Source: Gordonia otitidis NBRC 100426
Lineage (GTDB): Bacteria; Actinomycetota; Actinomycetes; Mycobacteriales; Mycobacteriaceae
Length of the DNA: 59,159 nt
Reading direction: 5' to 3'
NCBI RefSeq assembly: GCF_000248075.1
Contig: NZ_BAFB01000105.1
Location: 1-59,159, forward strand
The notes beneath the pieces are model-generated. The model was not told the origin of the DNA and did no database searches. It worked only from the letters and a program-made list of their open reading frames with translations. The translations under genes and the position numbers were made by a program. Shown here one piece after another: positions 52,934 to 59,159 of the stretch (the first letter of the stretch is position 1; each line of letters begins with the position of its first letter).

Positions 52934-54460
52934 TCAGGCCGTGGTCGACAGTTCGGGTGTGTTGATCAGGTGCTTCTGGATCTTCCCGGTCGGCGTGCGC
53001 GGAAGCGACTGTGCGACATGGAATTCGCGCGGGATCTTGTAGCGGGCGAGACGACCGGCCAAGAACGTCGTGAGATCCTCGGGCACATCGTCCGCACCGT
53101 CGATGCGGACGATGTGCGCGATCACGGTCTGGCCCCACTCCGGGTGCGGACGTCCGACGACTGCCGCTTCGGCGATGGCGGGGTGGGCGGTCAGCGCGTC
53201 CTCCACCTCCTTGGAGTACACGTTCTCGCCACCGGTGATGATCATGTCCTTGGTGCGGTCGACGATGAAGAGGTAGCCGTCGTCGTCGACGCGCGCGAGG
53301 TCGCCGGTGTGGTACCAGCCGTCGGCATCGATCGCGGCTCGGGTGGCCTCCGGGTCGTCGAGGTAACCGATCATGGTGGTCGCGCTGCGAATCCATATCT
53401 CGCCGACCTGGTCAGCACGTGCCTGTCCGCCGTTTGCGGTGACGACTCGCACGTCGACGCCTGGGAGGCCGACTCGTCCGATCGAGCCCGCTTTGCTCAC
53501 CTGTTCGTCGGGGTAGAGAACCGAGCCGACCGGGCCGGTCTCGGTCATGCCGTACACCTGGAAGAAGTTGTCGCTGCGGTATCCGGCGGCGAGTCGCTGT
53601 GCGACCTCGGGGCCGATCGGGCCGCCGCCATACAGCCACGCGCGCGCAGAGGACAGATCGTAGTCGGCGAAGTCGGGTACCGAGTTGAGTGCGGTCGTGT
53701 AGATGACCGGCGGCCCGAAGCACAGTGTGATCCGTTGTGCAGCAGCAGTCTTGAGGAACTCGACAGGATGATACTCACGCTGCAGCACGACGGTTCCACC
53801 CACGTACAGGGTGCCGAGAAGCCAGTTGTTCAGCGGCGATGCGTGCCAGATGGGCACGCTCATCAGGAGTCGTTCATCGCGCGTCATCGACAAGCCGATC
53901 ACGGCGGTCATCGCGGTGAGCGTCACCGTGCGGTGCGTGTGCACACAGCCCTTCGGAAGTCCGGTGGTGCCCGAGGTGTACAGGATCTCGGCGACCGTGT
54001 CGTCGGTCAGCTGCGCTTGCTCCGCGGCGGGCAGGGGAGCGGCCGACGCCAACGCGTCCTCGAGGTGCGGGACGTCGGGCACCGAGGTGTCGGTGGTCAT
54101 GACGGCGACATCGATGCCTTCTGTTCCTGCGTGCAATGAGCCGTCGACCACCAGGAGCGACGATCCCGAATGAGCAATGATGTGGGCGACCTCCGGTGGG
54201 GCCAGCTTGTGATTGATCGGGACGATCGTTGCACCCACACGCCACGCGCCGAGCATGGCGATGACGAAACCCGTTGTGTTGTAGCACATGAGGGCGATGC
54301 GATCGCCTGAGGTCAGCCCGTGACCGGCGAAAACAGTCGCCGCGCGGCGGCTCTGATCCACGAGCTCGGCGTAGGTGAATGAATCTCCTTCACCTGTGAT
54401 GAGCACGTCCTTGGTCGGGAATTTGGTTGCTGCACTGTCGAATGCGGCGAGTATGTCCAC
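52934..54460 (-). CDS. AMP-binding acyl-CoA synthetase (FadD-like)
   Basis: A 508-residue ANL-superfamily ligase that activates a carboxylic acid to its CoA thioester through an acyl-AMP. The P-loop-like ILYTSGTTGLPKGC, the hinge region ITGGENVYSKEVEDAL, and the C-terminal PRTPTGKIQKHLI with the catalytic Lys are intact. It follows the TetR gene by 43 bases and precedes the dehydrogenase by 39, so the three form one operon for acid activation and oxidation. Confidence 0.94.
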   Translation of the reverse strand: MDILAAFDSAATKFPTKDVLITGEGDSFTYAELVDQSRRAATVFAGHGLTSGDRIALMCYNTTGFVIAMLGAWRVGATIVPINHKLAPPEVAHIIAHSGSSLLVVDGSLHAGTEGIDVAVMTTDTSVPDVPHLEDALASAAPLPAAEQAQLTDDTVAEILYTSGTTGLPKGCVHTHRTVTLTAMTAVIGLSMTRDERLLMSVPIWHASPLNNWLLGTLYVGGTVVLQREYHPVEFLKTAAAQRITLCFGPPVIYTTALNSVPDFADYDLSSARAWLYGGGPIGPEVAQRLAAGYRSDNFFQVYGMTETGPVGSVLYPDEQVSKAGSIGRVGLPGVDVRVVTANGGQARADQVGEIWIRSATTMIGYLDDPEATRAAIDADGWYHTGDLARVDDDGYLFIVDRTKDMIITGGENVYSKEVEDALTAHPAIAEAAVVGRPHPEWGQTVIAHIVRIDGADDVPEDLTTFLAGRLARYKIPREFHVAQSLPRTPTGKIQKHLINTPELSTTA

Positions 54461-54503
54461 GAGTGACCTCTTCGTTGTGGTGTGTGCGGGGTGGTCGGAC
54501 CGG

Positions 54504-55163
54504 TCACGACGTGTCTGTGGTGGGGAGACTGGCGTCGAGCACGCTGTCGGGGATGCCGAGGTTCGCGAAGATCACCGTGACGGAGTCGGTCAGTGACGGC
54601 CCCAGTGAGTCGTCGGTGGCCGACTTCTGGACGGCGAGTCCGAAGATCGCCGACCAGAACGCCTTGGCCTCGACGTCGATCGAGGCACGCAGTTGCCAAC
54701 CGGTGCGCACGAGCTTCTGCATCAGGGCTTCCTCCCCGCGTTCGTGCAGGGTATGAAGCGTTGTGGTGATGAGCTCACGCAGATCGTCTCGGCGTGACAC
54801 CAAGAGCATTGCGGTGGTGAACATCTCGACGCCGCGCAGTTCCGGCCCGAGCAGCGTGGTCACCAGTGTCTGTGCGTACTCACGCACGGTTTCGGTGGTT
54901 TCGGCTGCTTCCTCTGCATGGCGTCCGGCGCGTAGAACCGCAGCGCACGCGACCTCGACGAAGAGTTGCTCCTTGGAGCCGAAGTAATAGGTGACCTGGT
55001 TGGGGAATGTCCCCGCCCGCTCGCAGATCTGCGCGACCGATGCGGTCTCGCCCTGCTCGCGGAAGACCTCGTCAGCGGCGCGCATCAGCGCGAGGCGGGT
55101 CTGCTTACCGGCGGTACGTGTTGCGCGCTGCGTCGCACGAGGCGACGGCGAACGAGGTGGCAC
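54504..55163 (-). CDS. TetR-family regulator
   Basis: A 219-residue TetR-type repressor. The HTH is DEVFREQGETASVAQICERA with GTFPNQVTYYFGSKEQLF. The GTG at 55163 follows GGAG with a suitable gap; a TTG at 55208 would start inside the operator. It heads the operon with the ligase and dehydrogenase and likely senses an acyl-CoA made by them. Confidence 0.92.
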   Translation of the reverse strand: MPPRSPSPRATQRATRTAGKQTRLALMRAADEVFREQGETASVAQICERAGTFPNQVTYYFGSKEQLFVEVACAAVLRAGRHAEEAAETTETVREYAQTLVTTLLGPELRGVEMFTTAMLLVSRRDDLRELITTTLHTLHERGEEALMQKLVRTGWQLRASIDVEAKAFWSAIFGLAVQKSATDDSLGPSLTDSVTVIFANLGIPDSVLDASLPTTDTS

Positions 55164-55184
55164 CCTGACTCCGTGTTTGTATGA

Positions 55185-55204
55185 CGAACAAGTTTGTATG
55201 TTCG
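55185..55204. promoter_or_regulatory. TetR operator
   Basis: CGAACA-N8-TGTTCG (55185-55204) is a perfect inverted repeat 22 bases upstream of the TetR start, inside a direct repeat of GTTTGTATG (55174 and 55192). It is well placed for autorepression of the operon. Confidence 0.62.
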
Positions 55205-55402
55205 ACAATAAACCGCGGCTCGACGCGGGTCAAGGGAGGAGGTGTGAGATCCAGGTCTAGATCAGATGCTCCAGGTCTATTCCGTCGTATCTCAGATAAT
55301 CCATGCCTAGATCGGATGTTCTCGGAGCCATCGACGTTCAGGTGCGAATACGTGGTGAGGTTCCCTGGGTGGCCAACTGGCGTCGTGGGCGGTCAGCGTT
55401 GT

Positions 55403-55603
55403 CTACACGGCCGCATACGGCGGCCTATGGTGCGGGGCTTGTGGAGGCGGGACATCCGTATCGTCAACCAGCCGATGAATCGCCTGCATCACCTTCTGGA
55501 CCGTCGCCAGCATCGTCGTGAATCGGTCCAGGTTGGCTGCGGAATAGCTCGCCAGCGCTCCTGGATTCGCTCGCCGAGTGGGTCGAAAAACCTGGTCGAT
55601 CAT
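55403..55603 (-). other. Possible MarR-type C-terminal fragment
   Basis: A 66-codon stretch (MIDQVFRPTRRANPGALASY, then LDRFTTMLATVQKVMQ) has the helix pattern of a MarR regulator C-terminus. It lacks the DNA-binding part and ends in Pro/His-rich residues. It faces away from the broken MFS gene, as a divergent regulator would. Could be a relic or a chance frame. Confidence 0.3.
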
Positions 55604-55628
55604 AGAACGGTTTTCCAACGGAAGGTTG

Positions 55629-55966
55629 ATGTCACGCTCTCCGGCAACACCCGTCGCTGGCTCGGCCTCATCGCTATCGCGTTGTGTGTGGCGCTCATCG
55701 GGGTCTACGCCACCATCGTCAACGTGATCACGCCGTCGATCATCGACGATCTGGGCATCGATTCGAGTCAAGCTCAGTGGATGCAAGAGTCCTACGAGAT
55801 CGCCTTCGCCGCGCTCTTGCCCTCGTAGGTCGCCTTTCCGATTTACGCTGCGCGAGAACGATTGTCGCCGTCGGGTTGTGATCTTGGGCTGACCAGCCTG
55901 ATGGCGGGACTTGCGCCCGCGGGAGGTCTGCTCATCGCCGCGAGATTCCTGCAAGGCGTCGGCGTC
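55629..55966 (+). pseudogene. Broken MFS transporter gene (N-terminal part)
   Basis: The reading frame starts well (ATG after GAAGG; RRWLGLIAIALCVALIGVYA, then SSQAQWMQESYEIAFAALLP) as in DHA2-type MFS proteins. It then hits TAG at 55826 and continues in a second frame (GRLSDLRCARTIVAVGL) and a third (GLTSLMAGLAPAGGLLIAAR, FLQGVG). At about 55966 it ends where a transposase relic begins. At least two frameshifts plus truncation show that it is dead. Confidence 0.85.
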
Positions 55967-56109
55967 GCTGATGAACTCAGGCCCGTTGTCGATGCGCAAC
56001 ACCATCGGCGGGCCACCCCAGATCACGAAGACCTTCTTCAACTCTTCGATCAGCTACTCCGGGGGATCGAGCGGTCCACGATGTTGCGCAGCGACAACCG
56101 GGTGCCTTC
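55960..56109 (-). pseudogene. IS3-type transposase (integrase core) relic
   Basis: The minus strand encodes EGTRLSLRNIVDRSIPPE, an in-frame TAG at 56054-56056, then KKVFVIWGGPPMVLRIDNGP and EFISDA. The IDNGPEF motif surrounds the second catalytic Asp of IS3-family DDE enzymes. Only about 50 codons remain; no inverted repeats or target duplication could be found. Confidence 0.75.
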
Positions 56110-56183
56110 GTCGTCTCTTCACGCCTTCACCAGGGCAATCAGGACCCTGGAACCAACCGGACCGGTTCACGCGGGACGCGCCA

Positions 56184-56939
56184 TCAGCGCTTACTGCGTC
56201 GAAGAGCTTGGAGCATATGCATGATGCTGTGGGTGAGGTTGACAACTACCATCGACGCCCCGGCCTCAAACGATTCGCGCACCCTGTCGCTGTCACCGAC
56301 GATATCCATGCGCAACTTGTCAGGGCCTATCGCCGAATGGGCTTGTGCAATGGCCGTTTTCACGCGGTCGTCGCTCGAATCGACATAGCCGGAGGATGCG
56401 GCGAGGTCGGCCGGTCCGCACAGCACGCCGTCGACCCCATCGACAGCCAGGATGTCGTGCGCGTTTTCACACGCTTGAGTCGATTCAATCATGGCAATCG
56501 TCAACACTGTGTCCAGAGCGCTGGCCAGGTGCTCTTCCTGAGACCTCTGTCCGAATCGTCCGGTGCGCCCGTACGTCGCGAATCCGCGCTCGCCGAATGG
56601 TGGATAGTGGGTCTGTCGCACGAATTCACGCGCATCGGAGACTGTGTCGATGTGCGGCATGACAATTCCCTCGACGCCTAGGTCGAGCGCGCGCTGGACC
56701 ATGGCGGGTTCTCCTTGGCCCACCCTGATTATGGTTCCGATTCCCTGAGCTTCGGCGGCCGTCACATGGGCACGCAGTGCGAGCTGGTCTGCTGGACCGT
56801 GCTCGCAATCGATGAGTACATAGTCCATGCCCGCCACCGCTGCCATCTCGACGAGCTCTTCGCTGGGCATGCGAACGAGTACTCCGAGTAGCTTGTCGCC
56901 GTCCTGCAAGCGCTGCTTGAGGTTCGAGCCGTCCCTCAT
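56184..56939 (-). CDS. HpcH/HpaI-type class II aldolase
   Basis: A 251-residue aldolase/citrate-lyase-family enzyme that cleaves a 4-hydroxy-2-oxoacid using a divalent metal. The conserved DYVLIDCEHGPAD block (catalytic His), AMIESTQACEN (metal Glu) and VDGVLCGPADLAAS (metal Asp) are intact. The ATG overlaps the stop of the upstream SDR as ATGA. It is the last gene of the coupled operon and ends just before the decayed IS region. Exact sugar-acid or aromatic substrate unknown. Confidence 0.92.
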   Translation of the reverse strand: MRDGSNLKQRLQDGDKLLGVLVRMPSEELVEMAAVAGMDYVLIDCEHGPADQLALRAHVTAAEAQGIGTIIRVGQGEPAMVQRALDLGVEGIVMPHIDTVSDAREFVRQTHYPPFGERGFATYGRTGRFGQRSQEEHLASALDTVLTIAMIESTQACENAHDILAVDGVDGVLCGPADLAASSGYVDSSDDRVKTAIAQAHSAIGPDKLRMDIVGDSDRVRESFEAGASMVVVNLTHSIMHMLQALRRSKR

Positions 56940-57697
56940 CGTGCCACCATCCCTGCGGATAGGTCGACATCCGCGCCACACATGCCCGACATCGACAGGA
57001 TTGCCACCACCGCGCCCGCTACCTCTTGTTCGGTGACCATGCGTTTCAGGGCGGACCGCGACACGAAAATTGCTTCTGCTTCAGCGTAAGTGGAGCCGGT
57101 GCGCTCGGCCTCGAGTGTGAAATTTCGATGCATGCGTGCACTGTCGATCGGTCCAGGCGACAGGCTGTTCACACTGACCCCCGATGGCCCGACCTCGGTG
57201 CTCAGAGTGGCCGTTAGCCCGAGAACGGCCATCTTAGACGCACAGTAGGGAGTGCGTCCCGGCAGCGGCCGTTTGCCGGAGACCGATGCGATATTGACCA
57301 CGTCACCTGCCTTTCGGCGAACCATCGCGGGGAGGAACTGCCGACACATCAGATACGTTCCGCGAACATTAACCGCGAAGACTTCGTCCCAGGCAGAAGG
57401 GTCCACGTCGACGAGATCGGCGACGGGCCCGGCAATCCCGGCGTTGTTGATGAGGATGGACACGTCCTCGGCTGCTAGATCGCGGCGCAGTTCTGCGACC
57501 GATTCGGGGTCTGACACATCGCACACCGCAGCGTGTACCTGTTGGGGGTACTCCGCGACGAGAGCGTCGAGAGTTTCTCGCGTGCGTCCCACCACCACGA
57601 CTCGAACGCCGTTGTCGACCAGTTCTCGGGTGATGGCCGCCCCCAGTCCGCTACCACCTCCCGATACCAGCGCTGTGCGTCCCCTGAGCGCACTCAC
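56936..57697 (-). CDS. Short-chain dehydrogenase
   Basis: A 253-residue classical SDR. SGGGSGLG, NNAGIAG, the Ser in NIASVSG and YCASK are all present. The GTG at 57697 overlaps the stop of the HisD-like gene as GTGA, and its own stop overlaps the aldolase start, so the three are translationally coupled. It probably oxidises a hydroxyacid or sugar acid intermediate between its neighbours' reactions. Confidence 0.92.
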   Translation of the reverse strand: MSALRGRTALVSGGGSGLGAAITRELVDNGVRVVVVGRTRETLDALVAEYPQQVHAAVCDVSDPESVAELRRDLAAEDVSILINNAGIAGPVADLVDVDPSAWDEVFAVNVRGTYLMCRQFLPAMVRRKAGDVVNIASVSGKRPLPGRTPYCASKMAVLGLTATLSTEVGPSGVSVNSLSPGPIDSARMHRNFTLEAERTGSTYAEAEAIFVSRSALKRMVTEQEVAGAVVAILSMSGMCGADVDLSAGMVAR

Positions 57698-59013
57698 TGA
57701 GCAACTGCCGTCAATGCATCGGACCAGGAAAGTTGTGCATCGCCGTACTTGGCGGCACGTACGTCGCCTGATCGTGCGTGGCCTTCGAACAATTCCACGC
57801 GAGCGGCGCGGCCGCAGACCTCCCCAAGCTTCGCACTCGACGTCGTGTCGAGCACTTCGGAGTAGGTGACGGTCTTGAGGTACTTGCCAACCCAGAGCCC
57901 GCCTGTGTAGCGCGCGGAACCTCTGGTCGGTAACACGTGGTTTGTGCCGATCACTTTGTCTCCGTATGAAACACACGTTCCCTCGCCCAGGAACAGCCCA
58001 CCGTAGTTGCGCATCTTCTCCAGCGCTTCGCGCGGATTCTCGGTGAGCACCTCGACATGCTCGCTCGCGTACGAGTCCGCTAGTGCATACGCGGCGTCGA
58101 TATCGTCGACAACAATCACTTCGCCGTGGTCATGCCACGCGGGTTCAGCGAAGTCCTTGGTCGGCATCTCCGGGAGTAGGCGTTCGATGTGGTCGATCAC
58201 GCGAGTGGCGAGTTCGGCGGACGTCGAGATGAGTATCGCCGGCGAGTCCGGGCCGTGCTCTGCTTGCGAGAGCAGGTCGACAGCCACGACGAATGGGTCC
58301 GCAGATTCGTCCGCAATGACGAGGATCTCCGTCGGGCCGGCGAAGAGATCGATACCGACCTGCCCGAAGAGTTGCCGTTTCGCCTCGGCGACATAGGCAT
58401 TGCCAGGTCCCGCGAGCATGTCCGCCTTGGCGATGGTGTCGGTGCCGAGTGCGAGTGCTCCGATCGCCTGCACACCGCCGAGAAGGTAGATCTCGTCAGC
58501 TCCCGCGAGGTGCATGGCCGCGACCGTTGCTGCAGGAACCTCACCGCGAATGGGTGGAGTGCATGCCGCGACGCTTGGCACCCCGGCCACCTTGGCGGTG
58601 ACGATCGTCATGTGGGCCGACGCGGTGAGGGGGTAGCGCCCCCCCGGGACGTAGGCTCCCACGCGTCCTACGGGAATGTGCTTCTGTCCCAGGTGTACGC
58701 CGGGCAGCGTTTCGATCTCGAAATCGGACATCGATGCGCGTTGGTGCTCAGCGAAGACCCGCACTTGGTGTTGGACGAACTCGATGTCCTCGATCACCTG
58801 GGCCGGGAGCGACGCCACGATGTCATTGATCTGTGCCGCGTCGAGCCGGAAACTCTCGGGCGTCCATTTGTCGAAGGTGGTCGACCATTCACGTACGGCG
58901 ACGTCACCGCGGTCGCGGATGTCGTCGAGGATGGACGCCACGCGGGTGATGACGTCGTTGCGCCGGGTGCGTACCGACTCGGCCGGCAGCGCAGATTTTA
59001 GGATGCGGGGCAT
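57694..59013 (-). CDS. HisD-family dehydrogenase (catabolic, HpsN-like)
   Basis: A 439-residue member of the histidinol-dehydrogenase fold. PVGRVGAYVPGGRYPLTASA, GPGNAYVAEAKR and LLSQAEHGPDSPA (zinc ligands Gln/His) are intact. It is not in a his operon; its neighbours are an SDR and an aldolase, as for catabolic HisD homologs such as HpsN (sulfopropanediol 3-dehydrogenase). The ATG follows AGGAG. The start overlaps the end of the upstream hydrolase gene by 16 bases. Substrate uncertain. Confidence 0.9.
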   Translation of the reverse strand: MPRILKSALPAESVRTRRNDVITRVASILDDIRDRGDVAVREWSTTFDKWTPESFRLDAAQINDIVASLPAQVIEDIEFVQHQVRVFAEHQRASMSDFEIETLPGVHLGQKHIPVGRVGAYVPGGRYPLTASAHMTIVTAKVAGVPSVAACTPPIRGEVPAATVAAMHLAGADEIYLLGGVQAIGALALGTDTIAKADMLAGPGNAYVAEAKRQLFGQVGIDLFAGPTEILVIADESADPFVVAVDLLSQAEHGPDSPAILISTSAELATRVIDHIERLLPEMPTKDFAEPAWHDHGEVIVVDDIDAAYALADSYASEHVEVLTENPREALEKMRNYGGLFLGEGTCVSYGDKVIGTNHVLPTRGSARYTGGLWVGKYLKTVTYSEVLDTTSSAKLGEVCGRAARVELFEGHARSGDVRAAKYGDAQLSWSDALTAVAQ

Positions 59014-59159
59014 GAGTTCTCCTGGGGTTCTGGGGTGAGATGAGTGGTCAACCATTGATTCAGTTGTTCGCCGACGGACTGGGGTTTCTCCCACGTGCTC
59101 AGGTGCCCTGATCGGGCGATCGTGCGAAGTTGTGCTTCGGGAATTGCATCGACGATGTC
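58998..59159 (-). CDS. Alpha/beta-hydrolase C-terminus (partial)
   Basis: Only the last 53 codons are in the window. DIVDAIPEAQLRTIARSGHL then STWEKPQSVGEQLNQWL is the usual C-terminal block of an alpha/beta-hydrolase, with the catalytic His in SGHLSTWE. It overlaps the HisD-like start by 16 bases, so it belongs to the same operon. The N-terminus lies off the right edge. Confidence 0.8.
   Translation of the reverse strand, partial: DIVDAIPEAQLRTIARSGHLSTWEKPQSVGEQLNQWLTTHLTPEPQENSCPAS

Overview
The window is high-GC DNA, densely coded on both strands, from a mycolic-acid actinobacterium of the order Mycobacteriales. A Gordonia-, Williamsia- or Rhodococcus-like host is my inference. It rests on a wax-ester/triacylglycerol synthase (WS/DGAT), an MPT83-like fasciclin lipoprotein, a DUF222/HNH (13E12-type) protein, a SigF partner-switching set, a type II flavohemoglobin-like protein, and a dnaK-grpE-dnaJ-hspR operon with HAIR operators. 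No rRNA, tRNA, CRISPR array or intact insertion sequence was found.

Layout. 1-5.7 kb: a WS/DGAT cut by the left edge, a YdcF-like protein and two acyltransferase-3 membrane proteins, the second with an SGNH domain. 5.8-13.5 kb: a StyA-like flavin monooxygenase, then a stress block around a SigF-type sigma factor. The block holds a haem-oxygenase-like diiron protein, a CDGSH Fe-S protein translationally coupled to an MTQ2-like methyltransferase, an ATPase anti-sigma factor, a STAS antagonist, the sigma factor, a zinc alcohol dehydrogenase and a PAS-ANTAR protein. Four transcription units in this block carry GTTT-N15/16-GGGTAT-like promoters, so they look like a local SigF regulon. 13.6-30 kb: accessory metabolism (lipoprotein esterase, SDRs, catalase, lipase, nitroreductase, GH15 trehalase-like enzyme divergent from zwf, MFS exporter, small SRPBCC and NTF2-like proteins), an enoyl-CoA hydratase relic and a DUF222-HNH protein with a heptapeptide repeat.

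30-42 kb: a secreted protein, an MMPL transporter relic, lon, a fasciclin lipoprotein divergent from a membrane molybdopterin oxidoreductase, DoxX, and the dnaK operon. Lon and dnaK share the same upstream design, a SigH-like promoter (GGGAAC-N17-nGTT) followed by HspR inverted repeats. HspR encoded at the end of the dnaK operon should therefore repress both. 42-51 kb: a membrane protein with a Thr-rich tail, a flavohemoglobin-like protein, an amidohydrolase, an amino-acid permease, a soluble Ser/Thr kinase, a D-lactate/glycolate-type FAD oxidase and a LysR regulator. 51-59 kb: a TetR/acyl-CoA ligase/acyl-CoA dehydrogenase operon, about 0.9 kb of decayed DNA (broken MFS gene abutting an IS3-type transposase relic), and a tightly coupled catabolic operon (alpha/beta hydrolase, HisD/HpsN-like dehydrogenase, SDR, HpcH/HpaI aldolase) cut by the right edge.

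The best candidate for an undescribed system is the diiron protein / CDGSH / methyltransferase set at 7.2-9.4 kb, whose two transcription units both carry SigF-type promoters. All functions are read from motifs by eye; no database search was run.
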